Below the pieces are notes generated by a model. The model was not told the origin of the DNA and ran no database searches. It was given only the letters and a program-made list of their open reading frames with translations. 64,000 nucleotides of DNA from contig NC_062254.1 in assembly GCF_905475465.1 (NCBI RefSeq), positions 9,430,001-9,494,000 of the forward strand, given 5' to 3'. A program made the position numbers and the translations under genes. Source of the stretch: Pieris napi. Lineage: Eukaryota > Arthropoda > Insecta > Lepidoptera > Pieridae. Positions 30,015 to 39,715 of the stretch are shown here, in pieces; the stretch's first letter is position 1; each line of letters begins with the position of its first letter.

Positions 30015-30194
30015 TTAGCCCCAAACACTTTTAGGTGCCGTGTGTTCTTGAGGGACCTTGGGTACTTTAGGAACTTTGGGGACCTTGGGTACTTTAGGAA
30101 CTTTGGGGACCTTGGGTTTCCTGGGTCTTCTGGGACCCCTCCTGGAAACATTGGAGTCTTCTGATTGTTCGCCTTCAGCAGCAGTTGAAGGACT
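30015..30194 (-). CDS. PKV gene, terminal exon copy 4 (most complete)
   Basis: Acceptor TTTTTCTTTTAG, then 59 codons beginning SPSTAAEGEQSEDSNVSR. The repeat part has six PKV units built from a 27-bp subunit, two more subunits' worth of PKV than the other copies. It ends KSVWG and TAA. Only this copy has the natural 3' end. Confidence 0.78.
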   Translation of the reverse strand, partial: SPSTAAEGEQSEDSNVSRRGPRRPRKPKVPKVPKVPKVPKVPKVPKVPQEHTAPKSVWG

Positions 30195-33100
30195 CTAAAA
30201 GAAAAATAAAATGTTAAGGGTGTTTTTTGTATGTTTAGGTGCCGTGTGTTCTTGAGGGACCTTGGGTACTTTAGGAACTTTGGGGACCTTGGGTTTCCAG
30301 GGACTTCTGGGAGCCGTCCTCGAAACATTGGAGTCTTCTGATTGTTCGCCTTCAGCAGCAGTTGAAGGACTCTAAAAGAAAAATAAAATGTTAAGGGTGT
30401 TTTTTGTATGTTTAGGTGCCGTGTGTTCTTGAGGGACCTTGGGTACTTTAGGAACTTTGGGGACCTTGGGTTTCCAGGGACTTCTGGGAGCCGTCCTGGA
30501 AACATTGGAGTCTTCTGATTGTTCGCCTTCAGCAGCAGTTGAAGGACTCTAAAAGAAAAATAAAATGTTAAGGGTGTTTTTTGTATGTTTAGGTGCCGTG
30601 TGTTCTTGAGGGACCTTGGGTACTTTAGGAACTTTGGGGACCTTGGGTTTCCAGGGTCTTCTGGGAGCCGTCCTGGAAACATTGGAGTCTTCTGATTGTT
30701 CGCCTTCAGCAGCAGTTGAAGGAAACTAAAAGAAAAATAAAATGTTAAGGGTGTTTTTTGTATGTTTATTTAAAATTGTTCTTTCTACGTACAATATCTC
30801 ACTTGTCTTATATAACAGATACTGCCTATTAGCAAATAGGCAGGAAGCTCACCTAGTTTAAGACTATGATGCATACTACCAGGATACTCACAAATGCGTG
30901 GCCAAATTTAAAAAAAAATGGTACACTTTTTCTTTTATAAATACGAGTACATGTATGTCTACGATTTATCTACTGATACGGTTTAGATGAGGCAATTAAT
31001 TAATTATAGTAAATTGAAATGTATAATGAAGTAATTGGTTTAATGGAAAAACTTCGATAATCGCGCATATAAGATGTTCTGTTGCCTACTTATAATCAAA
31101 CGAAATTGGCTATCATTTTATCATTCATTATACATTCTCACCCTCTAGTGCAGTCAAGAGGGTTTCACTAAGTGGAAAAAATTCAATTTAAAAAAAATAA
31201 AATAATTGTTTACAATGTTATGCCGATGTAATTTTTAATTGGAATTTGAACTCACCGGTAAATGGAGATGACCGTCATTAATTGCGAAAGCAACCTGTAA
31301 CATAATTTGTTGGTTACGAACAATAGATTTCTTTTTTGCTTTGCTATTCAAGCTAAACAAAAATGATTCACAAAAGGGTAAAGATACAAGGAAGAAGTGG
31401 AAGTACCTTCTTCATTCCTTGCATCTTTGTAATTTGTCACATAGACGAAAGTTCTTAGATAGATCTAATATATTGATACGATACAAGTTTTATCTAATCG
31501 TAAATATTTAATAGAATTGCTGAAGTTGAGTAGAACGCCAGCAAAAACTATTCGACTGAGGGTCGCAGGTTTGGGGAACGCGATAGGACTCTGTGTTTTC
31601 TGGACCACAGCGGAGCTTGACGCTGTGTCCCCACGGTTGAAATGTCCCCAATGCTGAGTTGGTTACATGTTTGAGTGTTTTAGTGTTTTCTGTGCTTATT
31701 AGCTGGACGTCGTCTGCGTATGCACGTACTAAGGACATTGACTAAGGAGATTAGGATTGAGATCTGAAGAGATTAGCATAAATAATATATATATACCAGC
31801 TCACCGGGTGGAGGCGCGGGATGTTACTTTATAAAACTTTATACCTATAAGCTAAATATTTGAATTGGTTATATAGTGGACTGTATTTTTTCTTATTGAT
31901 ACCTAATATGATTGCTCAATAATGGACAATGGGAAAAAGAAAGAAAGGATGTCGGCACAGTACCTTCAACCTCGTGGCTTCTTCTAGTGGCTTCTTTCCT
32001 TTGTTGTACACCAATGAACAATCACTTTCACAAATTATACTTAATCAAGTTAAAGTTAATTGAATTTAAGTATAGTTAAAGTTTATAATAAAAAAGTAAA
32101 TGTTTAAAAGAAAAAGGAAGCGTTGCGAGCGTGCGGCGAATAATCAACCATAACGCGGGTCATCAAAATTGTCACTAATTAATTCTTATTAGAGACTCAT
32201 CGACGTGCGCGCCACCTATAGCCCGTTCCGGAACTAGTACCGTCATAGGATTGGGACAAAATAGGTGGGTGATGAGAGATGCGTCTAGGAATTATTAGGA
32301 TGGGTATATGTATTGAGCAATCATTATTTAAAAATCAAAATTATTATAAAAATAACAATCCGGCGCAACCATTCCCCCGGGTTTGAAGGGTTGCCTTCAA
32401 GAAAAACTAGAAAGTAAATGAATAGCGATATGAAAAGCGATCTAAAGAAAAGTTTATTAAAGTAACTAACTTAACTAACGACTTATACAAATGTAAACTA
32501 ACTAACCTAACCAATGACCTATACAAATGTAACTATTCGCTAGGTAGGGGACAGAGACGTACTACAGGACGTAGATAGGTACCTGACGCCGTGCGAACGC
32601 GGACCACACGTATAACACCGTTTGAACCAGGGAAAACTTCCTCCACTATTCCTAACGGCCAGTGGAGCGGCGGTGCATTGTCAACAATAACTATTACAAC
32701 ATCGCCGTTAGAAATTGGCTTAGCTGGCGTGTTCCACTTGTTCCGCATTTGGACTGCACTAGCTTGTCAACTAACTCATGACGCGAAAGCAAATGTAATC
32801 TATCTTCTTCGATTTCTCTAGCTGGTAGATACTTTAGCGGTGTTAAGTTTAAAAAGTGAGCGGGTGTTAACGCGAGAGGTTCCGATGGATCATTGGATAG
32901 CGTGCGACACAGTGGCCGCGAGTTCATCACTGCCTCGATCTGTGCAAGTACAGTGCTGAACTCCTCGAAAGTTAGAATTTGATCACCTATCACCCGGTAT
33001 AAATGAGTTTTAAGGCTTTTAATATTGGTCTCCCAATTGCCACCAAAATGACTAGCAGCAGGAGTATTTAATGACCAATCAATGCGAGTTTCAGCTAATA

Positions 33101-36100
33101 CGTGACCAAACTCAGAGTTAAAGTGTTTTGAAACTAAGAAGTCGTGTAACTCCGAAAGCGTGCGCTTTGCGCCTACGTAATTAGTGCCGTTATCTGAGTA
33201 CACGCGAGCCACGGGACCACGGCGTGATAGAAAACGCTTAAAAGCTCCAAGGAAGCTAGCTGTGCTCAAATCACCTGCAACTTCTATGTGAACAGCGCGG
33301 GTGGTTAAGCACACAAAAAGACATACGTATGCCTTGAACGATCGAATTCCGCGTCCACGCGAACTACTCACTTTAAAGGGACCCGCGTAATCAGTGCCAG
33401 TATGTACGAAGGGTTTAGCGACTGGTGTAACTCGGCAGGAGCGATGATCGGCCATTTCAGGAAAATTTGGTTTAGCGCGGAGTCGAAAACAGGGTAAACA
33501 TTTGTGAACCCGGCTTCGAATTAAATTTCGAGCGGACAAAATCCAATATTTTTGACGCAGTATGGACATCAATAGCTCCGGACCTGCATGGCAATTCAAT
33601 TTGTGATAGTAATCCACTATAAGATTCAAAATATGACCTTTCCGAGGAAGTATGAGTGGATGCTTACTATCAAATTTTATATCGGCGTTACTCAACCGTC
33701 CTCCGACTCTAAGAAGTTTGTTCTGAAGGAATGGCTTGAGGCGCTGAAAAGCAGGGGTACATCGCTTGCCTGTACGTAAGCTAGCGAATTCGTTGAAGAA
33801 GTGGGACCGTTGAAGGTCACTCAATATTAAATTCTCAGCGTAATCTAAATCCGCTGCGATTATAGTACTACGCCGAGGCAATAATTTAACAAAACGACAG
33901 ATATAAACGACAATGCGTAAAAGCTTTGACCAAGATGAAAAACGATTTGCAAGCGTAATTAAAAAACTTTTCTCAACCTTTTCACAGTCTTCAGCAGTGA
34001 AAAGAGTTACATGCTTCTTTACTTCTGGAGGCTGAGACACAGTAGATGGATTAAAATCCGTAACAGGCCAAAAACTTGGATCTGATAGAATCCATTGAGG
34101 ACCGCAGAACCAAAGCGGATGATCAATGATTTGTGCGGGACTAAGGCCACGAGATAAACAATCAGCGGGGTTTTCATGGCCAGCGATGTGATAAAATGTT
34201 TGCGGTGGAAATTCATTCTGAATCTTAGAGACTCTATTAGCAACGAAAGTATCCCAACGATGGGGCGAAGAATGCACCCAACAAAGAGCTACAGTCGAGT
34301 CTGAGAATGCGAAAACACGGTCTATATTAATGCGATTGTTACAAGCATTAATTACATTAGCAATTAAGTTGCTTAAGACTAATATTGCACAAAGCTCGAG
34401 ACGTGCTAGCGAAACCACCTTACGAGGTGACACTTTAGATTTAGCGCTTATCAGACTAAATGAGTTTTTGCGAAGACCTTGACTGTCTCTTACATGAAAG
34501 TACACAACTCCTCCGTAGGCCCTTTCACTTGCGTCCGCGAAGCCCACAACGGTTACAACATCACCGGACGCGATGCCAACATGTCGTGGAATTTTAATTT
34601 TTCCAAGAAGAGGAAGTTCCTCCTTAAAACGGGACCACTGTTGAATGATGTGGTCGGGTGGTATATCATCCCAATCACATTCACACAACCAAAGTTGTTT
34701 TATGAGAAGTTTTGCGTATAAGACCACTGGTGCAACAAATCCCATGACGTCCCATATCCTAGCGACACACGACAGAATAGTACGCTTTGTACATGATTCA
34801 GCGGTTGTACAGATTTTAAGACTAAAATTATCTGTTGCGGGTGACCAGCATAGTCCTAGTACCTTATGCGAATCAGAGTCATCAAACTCCTTTACAGCAG
34901 AGAGACGATGCGACGGCGTAATAGAATCCAAGACTCTTTGTGAATTGCTTGTCCATTTAACAAGATCAAATTGTCCGGCTTTCATCAAAGCGATTACTTC
35001 TGCAGCGGTGGAAATAGCCTCATCTTCGTTGTCAATGCTGTAGACAAAATCATCCATATACAAACCAGTGTTGACTGTTTGCTGTGCTCGCGGATAAGAA
35101 GCACCTTCATCCAAAACTAGTTGCTTTATGGTACGAAGAGCGTGAAACGGGCTAGACTTCAGTCCGAAACAAACGCGGTTAAATTCATAAACCTTCAAGG
35201 GTTCTTGCGGCGAAAAGCGATACAGAATGCGTTGGAACCTTCGGTCACATGGCCGAACTCCAATGCAAAGAAACATTTGACGAATGTCAGCGGAGAGAGC
35301 GATACGAAATAAGCGAAAATTAACAATAATATGAAATAAGTTTCCTTGCAGATTTTGCCCATTATATAAAATGTCATTAAGCGAGATTTTGGAACTGGAC
35401 TTTGAACTACCGTCCAGGACGATGCGTAATTTAGAAGTAAGTTTATCTTCTCTTATTATACCATGGTGAGGTATTGTATATGAGGGTAAATTCCGAGTTT
35501 CTTCAGTGTCTAGAGGAGCGGGAGAAATATAACCCTTATTTAAATATTCACTAATCACGTTATCATACGCCTCCTTTAATTTAGGTGATGCCTGCATTTT
35601 ACGTTCTAAACAAAGAAAGCGATTTTTAGATTTCTTAAACGAATCACCTAATGAAAATACATCCCCTTTAAATGGAAGCGCGACCATGTATCGACCATCC
35701 GTATCACGGGTAGTCGTGCTGCTATAGATATCTTCACATGCCTTATCATCTGGACTCAATAGTTGCGGGGCGCTTACTTCTTCTATCTGCCAGAATTTAC
35801 GTACAGCAGCGTCAAGCGGGTCTGTAGCACAACAATATGAGACAGACGCGTGATTATCAACTAGAGCAGGAGCAGAGCCGACAATAACATAACCTAACAC
35901 GGTCTCTAAAGCGAGCGGTGAGAGACAATCAGACTGACCTTGAACTTTACGAGATAAGAGAAGGTGAGGAAAGATTGATGCTCGAATCAACAAATCAATA
36001 TCTCCAGGGGCAGCGTAGGTATCGTCAGCTAAAGGTAAATTATTAAAATTGGTCAACGACGAAATATCCACAGACACAGTGGGCAAGCGCTCCGTGACCT

Positions 36101-38163
36101 TGTCGACTACGAGGGAGTCCATGCTAAAACACACACTGAGATCAAAGCGGGAAAAGAATTTCACCGAAACCGAACTTAGAATTGGCTTAGTAGTGCCTCC
36201 AATCCCTTTAACCACTGAACATGAGGGTTTCTGGTTTGTCTCTAAACCCAACCGCTGGCATAAGCTGCGACTGGCGAAATTACTTTGCGAGGCACTGTCC
36301 AATAAAGCGCGCACGTTGTGTTCCCTACCTTGCGTATCGAAAACAACAACGCGTGCGGTAGCGAGTAACACCGTAGTAGGTGTGCGGGAAGCATTACAAT
36401 TAGATAAGGAACACAATGTGACGTCATGGGGTTGCGTGGGTATCACCGAAGTTCGCCCTTTATTAGCGGTACTACCGTCAATCGGAGGCAAATAGGGCTT
36501 AAGCCTCCGCGGCGTATCCTTATCAGTTTTATTTGCACTACAGCTGTACCGTGAAACTAAGCTCTTCACGCGGCTGTAAAGCCGCTCGAATGCAATTAAA
36601 CTTTTAAATTCCGGTGTCGCCTTAGGATTTAAAGATAACAAGCGATTATTATAATCATCTAAGATTTTAATAAAGTCTGAGCGTAACGTTTCAATATTAC
36701 TACTCGCGTCGAGAAAGTTTTCCCTCATCAAAGGGTCACAATCCGCATCTTTAGATAGGTCAAATACCTCTTGTAAATAGATGAATATTGTATTCCGTTT
36801 TTGTTCTAATAATACGAGTTGTATATCTACAGCTAGGTCTGTAGATTCCGAAAGCTTATCACTCTTCGGCATTTTTAATTTAAAATAGCGGTAAAATTAT
36901 AGTTATTCAATATAATAGAATAGAAAAGCAATTAAGAATAATTAGGTATAAAGTTTACTGAAGTGCAAATATGTTGCAGTGACCGACAAACTATGCCAAG
37001 GTCACGCGTACGTTTAACAAAGCGATGCAAGTAATGATCGAAATGTTATAAGCATAACATTACAATTGCTTAGCTAAATTATTATACTAAGCGAAAATAA
37101 GCGGAGCGTAGGTAAAAACTATAAGCTAAGAAATATATCTCGGCTCGTTTGGACCAACTTTTAATGGAGGCGCGGGATGTTACTTTATAAAACTTTATAC
37201 CTATAAGCTAAATATTTGAATTGGTTATATAGTGGACTGTATTTTTTCTTATTGATACCTAATATGATTGCTCAATAATGGACAATGGGAAAAAGAAAGA
37301 AAGGATGTCGGCACAGTACCTTCAACCTCGTGGCTTCTTCTAGTGGCTTCTTTCCTTTGTTGTACACCAATGAACAATCACTTTCACAAATTATACTTAA
37401 TCAAGTTAAAGTTAATTGAATTTAAGTATAGTTAAAGTTTATAATAAAAAAGTAAATGTTTAAAAGAAAAAGGAAGCGTTGCGAGCGTGCGGCGAATAAT
37501 CAACCATAACGCGGGTCATCAAAATTGTCACTAATTAATTCTTATTAGAGACTCATCGACGTGCGCGCCACCTATAGCCCGTTCCGGAACTAGTACCGTC
37601 ATAGGATTGGGACAAAATAGGTGGGTGATGAGAGATGCGTCTAGGAATTATTAGGATGGGTATATGTATTGAGCAATCATTATTTAAAAATCAAAATTAT
37701 TATAAAAATAACAATCCGGCGCAACCACCGGGCAAACGTCGTTTTGCCATGTATATCATTTATAATAAAAAATAGGGGTTGATCGTAGAGGGGTGAAAGT
37801 TAGGGGCTGTATGTATTTTTTAATGCTGTATCAAAAAAAAAAAAAACAGAAAAAAATATTTAAAAATAAAAAAAAAATATTTAGGGGTGGACTACCCTTA
37901 ACATTTAGGGGGATGAAAAATAGATGTTGTCCGATTCTCAGACATACCCAATAGGTACACAAAATTTCATGAGAATCGGTCGAGCCGTTTCGGAGTAGTA
38001 TGGCAACGAAAACTGTGACACGAGAATTTTATATATTAGATAGATAAAATATTATATAAAAAAACCTTAGAAGCCGGAAAAATGTTCTGAGGCTAGAGGC
38101 GACTTAAAATATACTCACACTAAAGAGGCAAACAGCCAAAATGATGATGGTAGCAGCCCTCAT
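30015..38163 (-). CDS. secreted proline-rich cationic (PKV)n peptide precursor, three exons
   Basis: Exons 38163-38119, 31294-31256 and 30194-30015 join in phase 0 to 87 residues and a TAA. Residues 1-19 are a signal peptide (MRAATIIILAVCLFSVAFA, cleavage after AFA), giving a 68-residue product starting INDGHLHLP. An acidic Ser/Glu part (EGEQSEDSN) precedes VSRRGPRRPRK, six PKV units, PQEHTAPKSVWG and stop. The net charge of the second half is strongly positive, and the C-terminal Gly after Trp could donate an amide. All four splice sites are good (GTGAGT twice, CAG, TTTTCTTTTAG). A TATA box and poly(A) signal frame the gene. Three earlier copies of the last exon (starts 30725, 30548, 30371) also have acceptors. 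Not recognised; the layout resembles insect proline-rich antimicrobial precursors, but a silk, seminal or peptide-hormone role is equally open. The function is not shown. Confidence 0.78.
30195..30725 (-). repeat. three extra tandem copies of the terminal exon, 177-bp units
   Basis: Exon starts at 30725, 30548, 30371 and 30194 are exactly 177 bp apart. Each unit holds 40-odd bases of intron end with its TTTTTCTTTTAG acceptor, then the exon as far as EHTAPK. In the extra copies the reading frame continues out of the exon as HTKNTLNILFFF and stops at the TAG of the next acceptor. No GT donor is seen at the unit ends. The duplication breakpoint shows TAAA microhomology between the intron and the exon. 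The copies differ by few bases (RRPW, RSPW and RRPR variants). Confidence 0.85.
31256..31294 (-). CDS. PKV gene, exon 2
   Basis: 39 bases between a TTATGTTACAG acceptor and a GTGAGT donor encode VAFAINDGHLHLP. It completes the signal peptide and starts the mature product. Confidence 0.78.
31510..31740 (-). pseudogene. LINE reverse transcriptase fragment
   Basis: SLVRAYADDVQLIS carries the YADD catalytic box of a Jockey/R1-type reverse transcriptase. About 76 codons remain. It lies in intron 1 of the PKV gene. Confidence 0.65.
31804..31808. repeat. target duplication CCGGG, left copy (right copy 37728-37732)
   Basis: CCGGG directly flanks both LTR ends, the 5-bp duplication expected of LTR retrotransposon integration. 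Confidence 0.85.
31809..32371 (-). repeat. 3' LTR of the BEL element
   Basis: Starts TGGAGGCGCGGGATG and ends GGCGCAACCA on the + strand. Same length and sequence as 37165-37727. Confidence 0.93.
32533..32748 (-). pseudogene. frameshifted end of BEL polyprotein (DUF5641-like)
   Basis: RNKWNTPAKPISNGDVVIVI, NAPPLHWPLGIVEEVFPG and VRTASGTYLRPVVRLCPL form the usual C-terminal domain after BEL integrase, but in another frame from the main ORF, which ends at 32694. The join lies near the main-frame HELVDKLVQ, where a short stretch is missing. Confidence 0.8.
32694..36872 (-). CDS. BEL/Pao polyprotein (gag remnant, protease, RT, RNase H, integrase)
   Basis: 1392 residues. Residues 1-120 are a gag-like N-terminus. 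An aspartic protease has LLDSAS at 191-195. The reverse transcriptase has YMDDFVYS at 605-612. RNase H has GFADASERAYGGVVYF. Integrase has HAGPELLMSILRQKYWI, CLPCFRLRA, GTDYAGPF, VYSDNGTNYVGA and NWETNIKSLK with the DDE acids. BEL gag is usually several hundred residues with CCHC knuckles. Here only about 60 residues separate the N-terminal part from the protease and no knuckle is seen, so an in-frame deletion is inferred. The C-terminus is altered by a frameshift. Confidence 0.92.
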   Translation of the reverse strand: MPKSDKLSESTDLAVDIQLVLLEQKRNTIFIYLQEVFDLSKDADCDPLMRENFLDASSNIETLRSDFIKILDDYNNRLLSLNPKATPEFKSLIAFERLYSRVKSLVSRYSCSANKTDKDTPRRLKPYLPPIDGSTANKGRTSVIPTQPHDVTLCSLSNCNASRTPTTVLLATARVVVFDTQGREHNVRALLDSASQSNFASRSLCQRLGLETNQKPSCSVVKGIGGTTKPILSSVSVKFFSRFDLSVCFSMDSLVVDKVTERLPTVSVDISSLTNFNNLPLADDTYAAPGDIDLLIRASIFPHLLLSRKVQGQSDCLSPLALETVLGYVIVGSAPALVDNHASVSYCCATDPLDAAVRKFWQIEEVSAPQLLSPDDKACEDIYSSTTTRDTDGRYMVALPFKGDVFSLGDSFKKSKNRFLCLERKMQASPKLKEAYDNVISEYLNKGYISPAPLDTEETRNLPSYTIPHHGIIREDKLTSKLRIVLDGSSKSSSKISLNDILYNGQNLQGNLFHIIVNFRLFRIALSADIRQMFLCIGVRPCDRRFQRILYRFSPQEPLKVYEFNRVCFGLKSSPFHALRTIKQLVLDEGASYPRAQQTVNTGLYMDDFVYSIDNEDEAISTAAEVIALMKAGQFDLVKWTSNSQRVLDSITPSHRLSAVKEFDDSDSHKVLGLCWSPATDNFSLKICTTAESCTKRTILSCVARIWDVMGFVAPVVLYAKLLIKQLWLCECDWDDIPPDHIIQQWSRFKEELPLLGKIKIPRHVGIASGDVVTVVGFADASERAYGGVVYFHVRDSQGLRKNSFSLISAKSKVSPRKVVSLARLELCAILVLSNLIANVINACNNRINIDRVFAFSDSTVALCWVHSSPHRWDTFVANRVSKIQNEFPPQTFYHIAGHENPADCLSRGLSPAQIIDHPLWFCGPQWILSDPSFWPVTDFNPSTVSQPPEVKKHVTLFTAEDCEKVEKSFLITLANRFSSWSKLLRIVVYICRFVKLLPRRSTIIAADLDYAENLILSDLQRSHFFNEFASLRTGKRCTPAFQRLKPFLQNKLLRVGGRLSNADIKFDSKHPLILPRKGHILNLIVDYYHKLNCHAGPELLMSILRQKYWILSARNLIRSRVHKCLPCFRLRAKPNFPEMADHRSCRVTPVAKPFVHTGTDYAGPFKVSSSRGRGIRSFKAYVCLFVCLTTRAVHIEVAGDLSTASFLGAFKRFLSRRGPVARVYSDNGTNYVGAKRTLSELHDFLVSKHFNSEFGHVLAETRIDWSLNTPAASHFGGNWETNIKSLKTHLYRVIGDQILTFEEFSTVLAQIEAVMNSRPLCRTLSNDPSEPLALTPAHFLNLTPLKYLPAREIEEDRLHLLSRHELVDKLVQSKCGTSGTRQLSQFLTAML
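37165..37727 (-). repeat. 5' LTR of the BEL element
   Basis: 563 bp, indistinguishable by eye from the other LTR. In element sense it is followed after 8 bases by TGGTCCAAACGAGCCG, a possible primer-binding site starting with TGG. No tRNA match could be confirmed. Confidence 0.93.
38119..38163 (-). CDS. PKV gene, exon 1 (signal peptide)
   Basis: ATG at 38163-38161, 15 codons MRAATIIILAVCLFS, then the donor GTGAGT at 38118. The start context is TTAACATG. This is the first ATG after the predicted transcription start. Confidence 0.8.
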
Positions 38164-38196
38164 GTTAATTGGTTTTCTTCGAAGATACAGAAACTG

Positions 38197-38234
38197 ACTG
38201 TGAATAATTTCATAAAACGCTCGCGTCTTTTATA
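38197..38234 (-). promoter_or_regulatory. core promoter of the PKV gene
   Basis: TATAAAAG on the reverse strand (38234-38227) lies 33 bases before an initiator-like TCACAGT with its A at 38201. A second TCAGTT lies 6 bases on. The ATG follows at 38163. TATA-plus-initiator promoters are typical of strongly regulated tissue- or stimulus-specific insect genes. Confidence 0.7.
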
Positions 38235-38567
38235 CCATTTCTTTGCATTTTTTGTACTTAATTTGCTTAGAAACAATTGTTTTTAATTTTTAATTAATTG
38301 ATACTATATCTTACTAAGTTATGCTACCCGGATTTCTTTAATAATTAGTAACTATTACTATAATTATTTGTGCGATAATGGATAGACTGGGGACTGACTG
38401 ATTTAAACAAGTACTCGTATCAGTATTTAATTATATATATCAGTATCAGTATGTTTCCTATGAACAAACTTTAATCTTCACTAAATCGCGTTAGTAACTT
38501 TTTACTCTTAATAAACACTAGTTAAATCTGCTAGTTATAATTTGTAAAGTGTTTTTAGACAAACTGA

Positions 38568-38883
38568 CAAACATAGAACACATTTATACTGTCTATAATA
38601 TTTCAGTGTAACCCTTTGTTATTTAATTTTTTTTTTCCATATAATGTATGCCCAAATTATATAGATAATATAAATTGGTTTTATAATTACTACAACGTGC
38701 ATAATTTAGCCTTGATATTTTGGCAAACAGAACTCATTTATACTGTCTATAATATTTTAGCGTAACCCTTTGTTATTTAAATATTTTTTTTTAATTTCCA
38801 TTTAATGTATGCCCAAATTATATAGATAATATAAATTGGTTTTATAATTACTACCACGTGCATAAATTAGCCTTGATATTTTG
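38568..38883. repeat. two-copy tandem duplication, about 156 bp per unit
   Basis: Units start CAAACATAGAACACATTTAT (38568) and CAAACAGAACTCATTTAT (38724) and both end with AGCCTTGATATTTTG. They differ at a few sites and lie 330-650 bp upstream of the PKV gene's TATA box. Confidence 0.85.
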
Positions 38884-39660
38884 TTAAAAGCCGAAGGTTA
38901 GGTATATTGTTAGCTGTGTTTGTGTATTTACATTAAATTGTTTTCTAGCGATGCCTTACGGTTTCTCACATATATCCAGTCATAGCGTTATATATTAACC
39001 CCTCTTTGTAACATGGACTATCAAACTCAAAAATATTTTTTAGTTGGAACCAGTAGTTTTTGAGGATAGCACGTTCAACCAATGAAACAAACCTCATAAA
39101 AGGGGGACAGTATCACTTGTTTTGCCCCACAAGGTGAACCTCATCAATCGGCCCGTTTATTTATAATAATTAATAATTTTATATGAATGATACCGGTGTA
39201 GTAAAGCGACATGTCAAATAAATAATAGTTAAAAAAAACTAGAACACACGCTTTTAAAACACGTTTGAATTAAATCTCTCCGTTAAAAGTGGGTCAAAAT
39301 CGAGTCCGAAGGAGTCGGTTACATACATACATACATACATACATGCATACATACATACATACAGGTGAAGCTAATGTAAAGCGTGTAAAATAGAGAGGAG
39401 AGCGTAATGAATGTTCGAATCTCTCTAGAAAATTATCTATTCACTTTTTGATATTAATTTTTTCTGGCATGATTTATAAGATATTTGAAGTTTATGATTC
39501 TATTAACCATGTAGATATGTTTTCATGAAAATCTCGATAGATGACTGTTTCTAGATTATAAATTTTATATAAGCCAGTCGGTCAAGTCTAAGTTAACCAT
39601 TTATACGTAGGGCAAATCAAATGAATAAAAGGTACAGTAAGAATTTGGTTAGTTTAGTTC
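38884..39660. other. spacer with a microsatellite, no gene recognised
   Basis: Contains a (CATA)n tract near 39321-39364 with one G interruption. No exon was seen. Confidence 0.5.
39321..39364. repeat. (CATA)n microsatellite
   Basis: About 11 CATA units with one CATG. Confidence 0.9.
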
Positions 39661-39715
39661 CCGGTCTGCCTCTGGATCACCACGCCGAAATGGAGGAGCC
39701 AGAAAAACGTTGCGT

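Larger units (their letters stand above)
31809..37727 (-). mobile_element. BEL/Pao LTR retrotransposon, recent, defective
   Basis: 5919 bp with two LTRs of 563 bp (31809-32371 and 37165-37727) that look identical by eye and have TG...CA ends. A purine tract (CGGGGGAA in reverse sense) touches the inner edge of the 3' LTR at 32372-32380. The single long frame encodes most of a BEL/Pao polyprotein but has a shortened gag and a frameshift near its end. It sits inside a Helitron in intron 1 of the PKV gene, same strand as that gene. Confidence 0.92.
31794..38040 (-). mobile_element. Helitron-like element split by the BEL retrotransposon
   Basis: The reverse strand starts TCTAATATATAAAATTC at 38040 and runs to 37728, then resumes at 31808 and ends CCGGTGAGCTGGT at 31794 (CTGGT for the usual CTAGT). 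The same family as 19783-20050. The BEL insertion lies in the last 20 bases. Confidence 0.75.

Noticed and set aside
29990..30682. 230-codon open frame on the - strand across the 177-bp repeats
   Set aside because: It is open only because 177 is divisible by 3. The frame compatible with signal-peptide exons, acceptors and the VWG stop is a different one.
30018..30770. CRISPR-like regular repeats
   Set aside because: 177-bp near-identical units with exon and intron structure. No short palindromic repeats with unique spacers, and the DNA is eukaryotic.
33588..36495. Several + strand frames of 60-148 codons
   Set aside because: Antisense shadows of the BEL/Pao polyprotein.
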